A stretch of DNA of 50,460 nucleotides from assembly GCA_009602725.1 (NCBI GenBank), contig WELB01000183.1, forward strand, positions 193,471 to 243,930, read 5' to 3'. Every line of letters starts with the position of its first letter. Within the stretch, counting starts at the first letter, position 1. The notes beneath the pieces were generated by a model, which searched no databases, had not been told where the DNA came from, and was given only the letters and a program-made list of their open reading frames with translations. The position numbers were made by a program, and so were the translations under genes. Source of the DNA: Spirogloea muscicola (Eukaryota; Streptophyta; Zygnematophyceae; Spirogloeales; Spirogloeaceae). This document shows positions 38,469-49,436 of this stretch, piece by piece.

Positions 38469-39529
38469 CAGTGCCACTGGCCTGCTAGCGCCCGAATGGA
38501 CGATGCTCATGGTGACCGGGACCAGGATGAGAGGCCTTGGTTTGCACCCGAGCGCCGCTCGTCAGCATGATGGCCACCCATGTACCAGTGATCTAGCACG
38601 ATGTAAACCCCCCTCTGCAGCGCTTGCTAGCAGCTTGTGGAGCTTCAGGTGGGCAGCCTGAGAGGTGGCGCTGGAGAGATAGAGCGAGAGCATCTGGCCC
38701 TGCTCGCGGTGGAGGCTGGCGTGCACATCGCAGCGAAGCCATGGCCTTGACGGTGGTAACTGCCACTCTGTAGAGCAAGGATGCTGAGGCCAGGTTCCTC
38801 CGGTTCTTCAAGATGGATTGCAACAATATTATTAACAATGTAGATATTGTATTCTTCACTAACCCTACTGCTAAGAATCATAAATTTACATCAATCTAAG
38901 TGGTTCAGGGCTTTGTGCTGCCGCACTTGCATGCGGCAGCTGTGGTATATACTTGGCTGGCAGTAGTGACAGATGAGTAGATATTGGCGAAGTCAAACAG
39001 GTACTTCACCCAAAGGCACGTGCGTGACTTTGGGCATCTGTCTGGCTTGACAGATTTGCTTCGCAAGAAAGCACGGCTTCACACAACTCTTCAGGACTGC
39101 TTACCACAAAGCTGAAGGGTATAGAAGATGGACCTTGGAGTTGAAGAGATAGACGACCTCCGAAGACTTCTGCTCAGGTGTCGCATGGCAGGCGCGGCAT
39201 CACGTGGCCTGGGGAGGTGTGCTTATGCGTCCTCAAGCAGGGTTGCTGTCGGCTGAGTCCGGGCCCAGCTTGGTGCTCAGCCACCTTTCCTGCCACAAAT
39301 GCGCCACAGCGCTTGCTGGGGTCAGCAGATCAATAATGTGCGACTGTGTCCAAGTCCGTTCCCAACATCCCACTGAGGGCTCACTCGTGCTGCTGCTCGC
39401 TTTGTTGTTCAGCAGACTGTCAGACTTGCCAAATTGCGGGTACTGGTACATTGCTACACTGACTCCTGCATACATTATCTCATCAGCTTTAAGGCAATGA
39501 CAGTCTGAAGTATCAGGTTAGGCAGCCTA
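38469..39529. other. Intergenic, convergent 3' ends of DUF3172 and DUF1475
   Basis: No gene is supported. A hairpin lies at 38917-38940. Open frames on the minus strand at 38593-38881 have no recognisable domain and lack splice context. Confidence 0.5.
38917..38940. other. Perfect 9-bp stem hairpin
   Basis: GCTGCCGCA, a six-base loop and TGCGGCAGC. It is in the convergent intergenic region, about 590 bp from the DUF1475 stop and 450 bp from the DUF3172 stop. No U-rich tail follows, so it is not a bacterial-type terminator. Confidence 0.7.
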
Positions 39530-41002
39530 CTACGTCCACGGTGCATACCTGGCATGCCGGTCCTTGAGCAAGACAAAGTGGAGCGGGTCGCCAGGGCCAA
39601 GCTTCAGGAGCTGGACACCAATGTAGGTGTACGTTGCAATGCTGCGCGAAGGTGACCATGCTCGTCCGTTCAGCTGTCCCAGCAACGGCCATATCTGATG
39701 CAGAGCTCGCAAGCTGCTGTGGCAACCTCCTGTGGCAGCTCTGCCAAGGTTGCTGATCGGCAGGAGTCTCACCTGCCGAGGCAGATGAGGCCGATGCTCC
39801 ATGCAGCGCCAGCGAGCCAGCTGTCCTCCTTGTACAGCACCCAGCACTGTGGTGCAGCAGTAAGACAGAGCAGCTCAGGAGGACCCTTCAGCGCGTCATG
39901 TTGAGGTGGCACCCTGCTGCCACCCTCGACGGTGCTGCAGACTGATGCCCAAGCCTTTACAACCTCTTAACAATCTGAATGGGCAGCTTGAAGACACAGT
40001 CAGCTCCAGAACCTGGCAACTTAGCGCTCTGTGACTGACCACCCAACTTCATTACTCTTCAAATTCCTCTAGGTCCTACATCTGAAGCGTATCTGACGGC
40101 GTTTCAGCGGAGCCCGCGGCACGGGGGCTGCCTGCAACTGAGGGAGAAGGGTGAAAATACCAACACACAATGCAGCTGGATCTGGATAATTCTTGATCTG
40201 GCAGCCAACAGGAGTTATGAGCAGCTGCACGGTCTCAGCGACCACGGTCCCAGGTGGTGGCGGAGAGGTCTTGCTCGCGTGGGAGATTGCTTCACAGATT
40301 GCTCTCACAGCCACCGCCCTCTCCTGGAAGCGTCTCTTCTTCTCTTCCAGATGGATTACAGATGCTTTACAGTGAAAGGCCCCAAGTGAGGAGATAGGAA
40401 GCAGCGGACGCAGCCTTGGTTAGCGCTCATCCCCCTCCCTCCCACAGGACGTTCTTCCGTCAGGGGCTGGAGCCCCCTGGGACAAGCAGCCACCGGCCAG
40501 GCGCCATCCTGTGACTTGACCACAAGCAGCGGCGGTTGAGGGGGCCGGGCAAGGCGATGCACTCACGATGAGGAAGGCGACGTTGAGGTAGAAGTCGATC
40601 AGCGTCGCCTTCATCCACCTGTGGCAACGAGCAAAGCGGCAGCACCAGGACCGGTCAGGCCGCGGGCGGGCTTCGTGGGCGCCCACGTTCAGTGCCTCCA
40701 ATGATTTCCCAAGTGATCCTGAGCTTTGAAATCCATTTGGGCTTTGTCCATTCTTCTCTGCGCTGGTCTCTCACAGCCATCGCCCTCTACTGGACAAGTC
40801 TTCCTCTCTCGCAGCCATCCTTTCCCTCTAGCTTCGATCTCGGGGCGCACGGTCAGCCGGCGGCGAGGGCGGCAGAGGCGCACGGGGTGAGGATGTCGGT
40901 GCGGAACGGCGAGCCGTCCGTGGCGCAGGTGTACGCGACGGCGCACGCCATGGCCGCCGCGAGCGCGAAGGCGGCCGCCCGCGCGGCCGCCAGCACCGCC
41001 AT
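39530..41002 (-). CDS. DUF1475 plant-type membrane protein
   Basis: Four exons fit exactly in phase: 41002-40884, 40618-40567, 39846-39773 and 39641-39530, giving 118 residues, about the usual family size. Conserved blocks are YTCATDGSPFRTDILTP, WMKATLIDFYLNVAFLI (membrane segment), CWVLYKEDSWLAGAAW, SIGLICLGSIATYTYIGVQL and PLHFVLLKDRHAR. The protein should span the membrane about three times. DUF1475 proteins are found in land plants and algae and have no assigned biochemical role. Intron 1 (40619-40883) contains a copy of the GC-hairpin repeat near 40740-40830. The ATG at 41002 lies 197 bp from the oxidase ATG on the opposite strand. Confidence 0.9.
40735..40830. repeat. GC-hairpin repeat copy inside a DUF1475 intron
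   Basis: TCCATTCTTCTCTGCGCTGG, then TCTCTCACAGCCATCGCCCT, matches the family in reverse orientation, with diverged core. It shows that the family inserts in introns as well as intergenic DNA. Confidence 0.55.
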
Positions 41003-41198
41003 GGCCGTCGTCCGGCTCACGCCGCCTTCCGGAGGACTCGAGCTTCGCGGGTTAGCGGACTGACGCGGTCAGGGCCATGGTCAGGGTTAAGCGCGCCCGG
41101 GTCACGGTGACGGTGACGGCTGCCGTTAAGGGTTCGGAAGTCTGTCTGCAAAGCACGCAACAGAACAAGTGGCAACAAGTGGCGACGAGAGCGCAGCC
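41003..41198. promoter_or_regulatory. Short divergent promoter, DUF1475 and plastid terminal oxidase
   Basis: Two start codons face away from each other across 196 bases. The stretch includes ACGGTGACGGTGACGG and is moderately GC-rich. Both 5' UTRs and both core promoters must fit here unless transcripts overlap the neighbouring gene. No TATA box is visible. Confidence 0.55.
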
Positions 41199-41199
41199 A

Positions 41200-41233
<34 letters not shown>

Positions 41234-44200
41234 GTCGGCGGCGGCGTCGCGTCGGGGGCGGCAAAGGCGAGCCGGCTCGCCTCGNGGCCCGAGCCGCGCC
41301 GCGCGCAGAGCCGGAGCCGCCGGATGTGGCGCCGCCCCGGGAGGGGAAGGAGAGCTACGAGCGCTGGCTCGAGCACGGCGGCGACGGCGGCGGCGGCGGC
41401 GGCGGCGGCGGCGATGGGACGCCCGCCGAGACGGATCTCGGCGACGTGGCGGTGCCGCCCGAGAAGCGGGAGGTCGCCGGTGCGCCCCGGCTATCCTGGC
41501 GAACCTTTAGATTAGCTAGCAGTCGAGATGGAGGTGGAGGCGCTCGATGGCGCTGCCAGAAGACTGGCGATGGAAGTGGGGGTGACAGCGATGGCGGCAG
41601 TGGAGACGGCAAACCTGGCGATGGCGATGGCGGCGGCAGCGGTGGCGGCGGTGGAGACGGCGGCGGAGGCGGGTGACGGTGACGGTGACGGTGGAGGTGA
41701 CGATGACGATGACGCTGAGTTTATTGCTTGTGGGCGTTTTTTGCAGCGAGGACCAAGGTGGAGAGCTACGAGCGGTGGATCGAGCACGGCGGCGACGCCA
41801 CCGCCGCCGTGGCAGAGCCCGACAAGGGCCAGGAGGCCGGCCTGAAGCACGGCCTCGAGCCCGGCGGCGGCGGCAAGCCCAGGTTCGTGGCGTTCGACTA
41901 CGGCTTCCAGGCCTCGTTCCTGCGCCAGAACCCCACCGTGCCGCACAACGTCGCCAGGCTCGCGCTCGAGAACTTTGGGCGGGAGTACGAGGTCAGGCCC
42001 TTCCTCTGCCTCCCTCCTCCCTCCCTCCCTCTCCTCACTCCCTCTCTGTCTTCCCCCACTGCCCCTTTCTCCCCTCTTTCTCCTCCCTCTTCCTCCCTCA
42101 TCTCCCCCGCTGCTGGCTCGCTGATGCTCGACTTTGTGGCCACTCCTGGGCTGCGTCAATTGGGCTCCCCATGACCTCCGCGTCCCTGAGGTCTGTGTGG
42201 CGACAGGCGCTGCGCCGGAGCGTCCTCTTCACCGACTTCAAGGACAAGCCCAGTGCGTGAGAGCCTTCCGCAGCAGCGCCGCGACAGTCAGGCTCTACTT
42301 GTGTGGTACGGCTCAGTGATGCAGTGCCTTAAGAGAGGCTCCGCAAAGCGGTGCGCACTGGCAGGAGACAAGCAGCGGGGGCCGGTGGCGACGGCCCTGA
42401 CGCTCGCCGGCCGAGCCGCCGTGCTCCTCCTGCGCGGCATCGACAAGCTCCTGCAGCTGTATGACGGTCTGCCCGAGCTCAAGCCCAAAGAATGGGTGAG
42501 TGAGATTGCCGCCGCCGCCGGCGCACCACAACGCCTCCTGCCACTGGTCCAGCCGCCTATGGCTCCGCTGCGATGAGCGGGAGGGAGGAGAGGAAGGAGT
42601 GGAGGGAGGAGACGAGACTTCTGACAATGCTGTCATCCACTGCTGCGCACTGCCTACTGACCTCCTTCCTTGGCTGAGCCGCATCACAGGAAGGCGAGCA
42701 AGAGGTGGAGGAGCTGCGGCAGAAGCTGCAGGGGCTGCACCTCGACAACGACGGCGTGTGGGCGCGCGAGCACCGCCGGCCCCCCGTGCAGGCGCCGTGG
42801 GGCATCCTCGGCCCTTACTACATCCTCTGCTTTGTGCGCCTCTCCTTCTCCATCGTGCAAACCCATCTCGCCAGAAGCCTGCTTCGAGAAAGTGTGACGC
42901 TTGCGGTCGCCTGCTGCCATGGCTGACCGCTGCAGGTGCCGATGTGTGTGGCATGATCAAGCAGATGCTGGACGTGATCTTCAATGGCAGGCCCATCCAG
43001 CGCTTCTGGTTCCTGGAGACCGTCGCCCGCATGCCCTACTTCTCGTATGCCGCCCCGTCATCCGTCAACCCTCATGCGCTTTTCCCCCTCGTTGCCTCCT
43101 TGTTGGGTCATGCTTGATGATGCTTGATTTGGCTCATGTGAGGCGCCGCGGCCCGCAGGTACATCTCGATGCTGCATCTTTACGAGACGCTCGGCTGGTG
43201 AGCCCCCTCCTTAAACAACCTGGGTCACACACAAAAAATACACACTCGCGCATATGGCACATTCACAAGTCACTTCTAGAAGCATCAGGACTATATGGTA
43301 CGAATTGTGTCACCGCAAGTTCGATGGTCTCAGAGATCATAATCATCACCGGTCTTGCTACTGCACACCAATGCTGCAGTGGATGTTGCTGCCATGCCTG
43401 TTGGCCCAGGCTTTGCGCCAGGATCATTGCCGCTGACATACCTTTTGGTGCTGCCAGGTGGCGGGTTGGCGCAGAGGTCCGTAAGGTCCACTTTGCAGAG
43501 GTTAGTACATGGCCGGCGCCTTCGCTGGCCTGCACCAGCCTGTCTGCATGTTGGCCGCTTCCAAGCTGGGTGACCGGCTGCGTCAGTTGGCACCACTACT
43601 GTGCCTTGTGACATAGCCTCCGCGCTCACTGTGTTACAGGAATGGAACGAGATGCACCACCTGAAGATCATGGAATCGCTGGGGGGTGATCAGCTTTGGA
43701 TCGACCGCTTCTTTGCTCAGCACGCTGCCTTTTTCTACTATTGGGTACATGCGCTTCTCTTGATGCCCGGAAAGAGAGCCAGCATTTACTACAGTCGTTG
43801 TAGCATTGCTTTCTCACACATTGTCTTGTGTGAGTCTTTGAACTCGGCCCCTGAGCAATACACGTTTTATGAAGAGCACTGAGTATATGAGGGAAGAGGC
43901 CTGAGGAAGCTGCAATAGCATGTTTTGGTCGTATCACTCACTGACACTAATACCAGCTCTGAGGTCACAGCGAGGACGCATGCTGCACCTTGATATGAAT
44001 TGATGCCACCAGTGGCGGCCTTTGCTTGTGCAGATCTTGAACTTCATGTTCCTCGTGTCCCCCAAGGTGGCCTACAATTTCTCGGAGCTCATCGAAATGC
44101 ACGCAGGTCAGGGGCACCAAACAATCGCAAGAAGTTGCTGTGCACCTCCCAGCACTATGACATAGGCAATGCTGCCATTTGGTTACAATCTAGACTGAGA

Positions 44201-45014
44201 GATGCTCTCTTTGCAGCTTTGCAGCAGCTTGCAAGAGCGACTGATGCTGGGGTCACTCTCACTTGACACAGTTGACACGTACGGCGAATTCGTTGACGAA
44301 AACGAGAAGTTGCTGAAGAAGCTCCCACCATCGCCGGTGGCTCTGGCGTACTACGGTGGCCAGGACCTCTACATGTGAGCAACTGCTCCCCCTGCCTGTG
44401 ACCCTGAGACTATCTCTCCGCTTCCTCTTAGAGCTGCGCGCCTATCTTCCGCATGAAGCTTTGGTGTGCAGAAGTGAATGCTCATTAGAAGACGAAAAGC
44501 AGAAGTAATCAATCTGGTTGACCTGGATTGTCTTGCTGTGCAGTGCAGCGACATTCCCCAAAGGGCACTCACGTCTTTGCTTGGCTCTCCTTCAGAAGTG
44601 TAAGCTGAAAGCTAAAGAGCTACGTGGATCTCCTTGCTGCAGGTTTGACGAGTTCCAGACCGCGCAAGTGCCAGAGTCTCGGCGCCCAAAGATTGAGAGC
44701 CTGTATGATGTTTTCTGCGCCATAAGGGTGAGCGCATTGCCCGTCTGCAGTCTTCAGGATACTGGGTGCAACTGGATATGACTGGCTTGTTCCCTGTTGC
44801 TCAGTACATGACAATCTTGTGCTTCCTGTTTTCCACCGGCGGCGGCCTCACTAGAAGGCTCCTCCTCTGGTGCTCCGTGGTTTGTCAGGATGACGAGCAC
44901 GAGCACGTGAAGACGATGTCTGCGTGCCAGCGGCTGGACAGCCCCATCATCAGCCCCAACCGGCTCAAGTACTCAGCTGCCCAGACCGCCAAAGCGGTGG
45001 AGACCAAAGGCTGA
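41199..45014 (+). CDS. PTOX: Plastid terminal oxidase (alternative oxidase family)
   Basis: A di-iron plastoquinol oxidase of thylakoids (IMMUTANS type). Iron-ligand motifs are in order: [39 protein letters not shown] and [23 protein letters not shown] is also conserved. The protein ends AKAVETKG at 45014. Clear exons include 41199-41479, 41747-41991, 42207-42252, 42365-42495, 42690-about 42833, one ending near 43045, about 43159-43199, 43459-43500, 43641-43745, 44033-44105, 44262-44376, 44643-44728 and 44889-45014. The joint between about 42833 and 42936 did not resolve in phase. The N-terminal region holds two copies of ESYERW[LI]EHGG. The N at 41285 shifts the frame between ATG 41199 and the first repeat copy. 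An Ala-rich leader suits plastid import. Confidence 0.9.
41671..41722. repeat. GGTGAC hexamer repeats in a PTOX intron
   Basis: GGTGACGGTGACGGTGACGG continues into GGAGGTGACGATGACGATGA. It lies just upstream of the acceptor at 41746 and is intronic. Confidence 0.8.
41996..42115. repeat. Long polypyrimidine tract in a PTOX intron
   Basis: About 120 bases of almost pure C/T (CCTCCCTCCTCCCTCCCTCC and similar). A purine-rich tract of similar composition (GGGAGGGAGGAGAGGAAGGA) lies at 42579-42617 in another PTOX intron, so the two could pair in the transcript or form triplex DNA. Confidence 0.8.
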
Positions 45015-46147
45015 GGTCATGGCCGTGTGTACTAGTACTCTTGCAGCTCAGGCAACGAGCCAAGGAGAGCGGCAAGTTGCATGTCGTGCGGGTTCCAGCA
45101 GGCGCTGCAGGGCCCCGAAGGGTTCTCCTGAGGCTGTCCAGGCCAGCGCAAGAGCCCCTTATCTTCCATCTCCGACCTTGTTGCGCTATACATTGTGCAG
45201 TGTGCAGTGTTTTGTTGGTTTTGGTTTGCTTTTTTGGTTTTTGTCTGTGGCAGCTGGCCTGGCCAGCAAGGCCCATTATGATCATTTGCACTCGCATGAG
45301 TGCAGCACATATCGAGTATTGTATTGTACTCTCTTGTATACGATCCAGGCAGGGGTATGTGATTACACTGTCTTTCCCTATACAGTCTGACCGTGGCAGT
45401 ACTGTCAGTGGCTGCTCTCAAATCTGCCGTCTTCGTGTGTGTATGCAAGCAAGCAGTTGTCATGCCTTGCAGTGCTCGCAATCCACAGCACACATAATAC
45501 TGACACCGTCGAGGGGGTTAGAGTAAACACTGACAGCTTGTTTTGGTTGTCGCCTGGAATCCTTTTCTCCTGATTTTCCTCTGGAAAGTTTACCTATCAC
45601 AAGTGGTTCTGCCTTGGGCCTGAGCGCTTGTGGAGCTTGAGTTGGCCCCAGATCAAACATAGAAGACAAGGTATTGGAAGTTTTTGCATAAGCATGGCGT
45701 AGACAATTCTAATGCCCCACAAGCTCTGATCAGGTGCAGTACGTCTTGTCAACAAGCTGTTGGGATCCCACGCTCAAATCCCAACTTTGAGATTGAGACG
45801 GCCGGCAGTCATTTTGTCTTCTCGCTCAGGGAGGATTGAAAAGCTCATCAAAAGGTGGCTGTTAAGGGCCAAAAAATGGAGAAGGGTTACGGGGAAGCCT
45901 GACTCAGCAGAGTGGCTGCTACATACAGGAGTATAGTAACCTGTAGTCAATAGCAGCAGGAGACTCAAATAGCTCAGTCGAGTGATATGAGTCATATTCC
46001 GGAGTCCGTGGTCGCGTCCATTTTGCTGAGTCAGTTCCTGCAGTGCGAGAGCACTCGAGGCAGGAGCTTCATGCTGCACCGGCACTCCAAAGAGGACACG
46101 GGCTTTGGTCAGAGCGAGCTAGGAGGTGCAAACCATGGAGGCCGCCT
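45015..46147. other. Intergenic between PTOX and the minus-strand genes
   Basis: It contains a T/G-rich stretch at 45205-45245 downstream of the PTOX stop and a GC-hairpin repeat fragment at 45845-45965. No exon is supported. Confidence 0.5.
45845..45965. repeat. GC-hairpin repeat family fragment
   Basis: AAAAGGTGGCTGTTAAGGGC, then ACGGGGAAGCCTGACTC, then GTGGCTGCTACATACAGGAG, match in the same order modules at 14360-14425 and 36370-36400. Confidence 0.55.
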
Positions 46148-47527
46148 TCAAGATGACGGCGGGGCCGCCTGCTGCAGCAGCTGGCTTAGCACCTTGTTAT
46201 CAAGCTCCACGACCTTGAGGGAAAACGTGGGGGAGTGCAGTGCAGACAACTGGTATTGCTTCACAGCCAGCGGCGGCTCCAACAGCGACGGCTGGGGGCT
46301 GCTGGTAGCAACTGGCGAGGCCACCGCCGACGATGCCTCCGACTGCCGCCTTGGAGTGGCACCGACAGGGCCTCGCGGCAAGCTGCGCTTCGATGGAGGA
46401 TTCACCATCTGCGACCTGCCCAGCTTGGCTGGCCTACGCCTGCTGAAGCAGCCGCAGACTGCAGCTCCTTCATCGTCTCGGTCCTCTATGACTGCTGCCG
46501 CCGTCGTTATGGGCGGCTCTAGCGAGTCCGCCTTGGTCTCCGCTTGCATCTCATGCTTCAGCACCTCCTCGTCCACTGCACGCCACTCGGTCCACTCCTC
46601 TCGCGGCCCGGCGTCCTGGCGCGGCTTCCACTCGCCTGTCGTAGCCCAGTATGCATCCCTCGACTCCCAGTCCAGGTCGCAGACGGCTGCACAAAGAGTT
46701 CCTTGACTTGGTCAGCTTGCAGGACTGCAGTGGTCAGGCCCGACGCAGTACTCGCCAGGGTTGCGGTGCAGCAGGATAACATACGGCAAGTCCTGCAGAT
46801 GAGGGTACTCACAAGCAGGAGTTGCCGTGGCTTTGAGGCCATCTTGTGCAGGCTTCACAACAGTCGGTGGACTGGCATTTCCTTGGTAGTACATGGGCTC
46901 TGGATGATCAGCCAGCCTGCTGCGGTGCGCTGCGCTGGGTGAGGCGCATGACATGGGCTTCCTTGTGGGCGTGAGGAGGCCAGACAACGCGGACGGCTTG
47001 TCCGTGCTCTTGGCTATGTCCACCGTGACCTTGCTTGGCGAGTGGAGTTCTTTTGGCGACATGAGCCGCTGCCATCGCGTGCTGGCTTCCAACAAAGGAC
47101 CGGCACTGTCGGCCCTCACCAGGGCCCGTGGTGACGATGCCGCTGTCTGAGACGGGTTAGGCGTCCCCAGCTTGGGTGTCACCGCCTGTGGCGTCTGCGG
47201 CGTGGTCCGGGATGCCGTCAGCTTGGTCGACACCGATGGCAAGGTCTTGGAGATCAGCTGCTCAAAGAAGCTCCAGCCTTTGCCATTGGCAGCTGGCAGC
47301 TGCAACTTGCCTGCTGCGTGCAGCGGGCCGCAGGAGTCACCTAGCGCAGCCACATCCTCGTCTTGCAAGCTCCAGCTCCTGCTGATTGGCAATATGCTGG
47401 CCTGCTTCTGCAGTGAAAGCGACTTCCAGATACCACCCTGGCCGCTTTGCGGTTGTCTCTGGCCTTCCACGGGAACGGGTCTCGGAGAATCTCGCGATTG
47501 AGACCTTGGCCTCATCTGCAGTTGCAC
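46148..47527 (-). CDS. Unrecognised protein, Ser/Pro-rich C-terminal region
   Basis: Two long open exons on the minus strand, about 47527-46815 and about 46690-46148, are separated by a short intron. The first is Ser/Thr/Pro-rich and disordered-looking, with short blocks such as KGWSFFEQLISKTLPSVSTK and EYPHLQDLPYVILLHRNPGE. The second contains DLDWESRDAYWATTGEWKPR, a CGCFSRRRPAKLGRS patch and a stop at 46148. No domain was recognised. It may be the 3' part of the gene at 47740-49436 or a separate gene; a splice acceptor near 47518 (CTGCAG before ATGAGG) would allow either. Coding is supported by length of the frames and composition only. Confidence 0.45.
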
Positions 47528-47739
47528 TTAGGAGCAATTTGAGTTCTCCAATAATTAACCGCATGACACATTGCTTGCTAGGCCTGAGTCACGTTTACTT
47601 ATAAACCTCAGTCACTTAGACATAACTACCACACGGATGTAGCATGTCCATGCATCACTGTCCACGCACACACCATCTACAATTGGAGGACTTCTGCAAA
47701 CCTTCAAAAGCAAACAACAAAGTACATGTACACAGCCTC

Positions 47740-49436
47740 TCAATATACAGTGCCATCGGCCACCTGGGATGAGGGTCGGCTCACCCGCTGAATGACCGGT
47801 GTGTCCCACGGCCACGCTGTGAGTGCAAGGAGGGAGGCCGCCAGCAGCCCGGAGTCCAACCTCGGCTCCTCAGTCACCGCAAAAGCGCTTGTCGGTCCTG
47901 CTTGCGCGCCCTTGGCAGGTGCTACCTGGGCTCTGCTGCTATCGCTTGTCTTCTCAGCTGACTCTGTAGCAGCCCGTAGAACCTCATCATGCACTTCCTC
48001 TCCGCCCTTGTGCTTGGGCTCCAGGCCGTCAGGTGGCACCAAAGTATCTGCCGTTTTCGGGAGGTGAGAGCAGTACACGTAGAGGTCGAAACCATTGACA
48101 CGCTCCTGTTCCCACGTGGCCATGCTGAAGGACGGCTTGCAGCTGCTAACTGGCATATCTCTGCTGGAGTTGATTGCGTTGTTTGAGTCCATTATCAGTG
48201 TCAGATCACCCTAGTCAGAGATGTGGATGGACGCTGAGGAGCAGCAAGAGCCCTCGTCGTCTAGCAGTGGGAGGCCAGCAGATTCCGCGACCTGGAGCAT
48301 GTCGAAGGACGTTGGAAAGCGGCAGCTGAGGACATTCGGGCTCTTGGACTGTGCGAACAGTGTCGTGCACTGGTGGACGACCTCTGCATGCAGTGTGCGT
48401 TTGATCAGATCATAAATATTGACAAAAGCTAAGTGCAGAGGCATGTTCAGTTTGGGCAGCCTGCTGCCAATCACTACTAGGCAGCTGATCTTGTGGCAGA
48501 CGATCAAGCAAGGCAATGGCAGCTGGTGACGTCCACAAACGTGGCCACTCTCACACAAGTTGACCATCAGATCAAGAGCTCTGGACAAGCTTAGAGTCTC
48601 TTTCGTGCTCACCAACGTGCATTACAGCATTGGCTGTCCGAATGCTCTTGTCCTGCTCCAACCAACGCAGCTTCACGATGGCAAGTGCTGCGCAGGTCAC
48701 AGGGGACAGACGGCAGGCAATGGTGGGCGACCTTCCAAGGACGATCGTAGCCCCATACACAAGCCCAACCATCTTCGTCGAGACTCTGTGCAGACATCTA
48801 GTGACGTGCATAGCTCATCTGTCAGGCAGGCAAGCTCGTGTTAAGGTACGCATGGCTTCAGAGCTGCAAGCATGTGCTGCTGTGCTGCATGTGTACTGGC
48901 ATGTGCCACCGATATGACTGCCTACTGACCTCGAGCTCAGCACGACTAGCTCTTTGGACGCACTCGGAGCGTGACAATCTGATGATTGCGCCACTCATTC
49001 CTCATGCTCAGCCTGATCAGGTCGTGTATCGACATCCAGGGCTGTAAGCAGCAATGTCACCAGATGTGACGCGCATGCTAGCAGCCTGCAGCTCACCTGC
49101 CATGAGCTTGGTGATGTGGTCGTCGCTCCCGCCCTGACGCACCTTGGCGTTGAGCTGCTGCATGAGGTTCTTCCAGAAGTCCGATGAGGCCACCTCCATG
49201 GCAATCAGGTGCTCTGGCAGGTCGCAGTCGCTCAGGACAGCTTCCAGAGGCAACGCAATCTCGCAGACTTGGAGGTGCTTCTGGCTGGGGTCGTTGCTGA
49301 CATCCGCATACACGAGGCCGTCTGGCCTGATCTTTATAATGCGGCCGACGGCCGCCATGCCGGCAGCCAGTGGCCCGACCAAGCCGACAGCAGCGCAAGG
49401 ACGATGGATGATGGGAATGCGAGCAAGGATCGCCAA
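47740..49436 (-). CDS. Unrecognised multi-exon gene
   Basis: A likely first exon, 49436-49097, starts at ATG 49436 with a basic hydrophobic leader (MAILARIPIIHRPCAAVGLV). It continues GRIIKIRPDGLVYADVSNDP and SSDFWKNLMQQLNAKVRQGG, and ends at a GTGAGC donor in phase 1. A possible second exon near 48780-48615 reads KMVGLVYGATIVLGRSPTIA. A third near 48398-48225 reads EVVHQCTTLFAQSKSPNVLS. A last exon from about 48211 (TAG acceptor, then GDLTLIMDSNNAINSS) includes WEQERVNGFDLYVYCSHLPK and a hydrophobic LLAASLLALTAW, with a stop at 47740. I do not recognise the family. Exon joins after the first are uncertain. Confidence 0.45.

Noticed and set aside
38917-38940. Rho-independent terminator
   Set aside because: The context is a eukaryotic intergenic region and there is no T tract after the stem.
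41077-41199. PTOX start at ATG 41077
   Set aside because: It is in frame with the first repeat copy as printed but gives a 16-residue Arg run from a GGC tract. The ATG at 41199 with an Ala-rich leader fits better once the N at 41285 is treated as an extra base.
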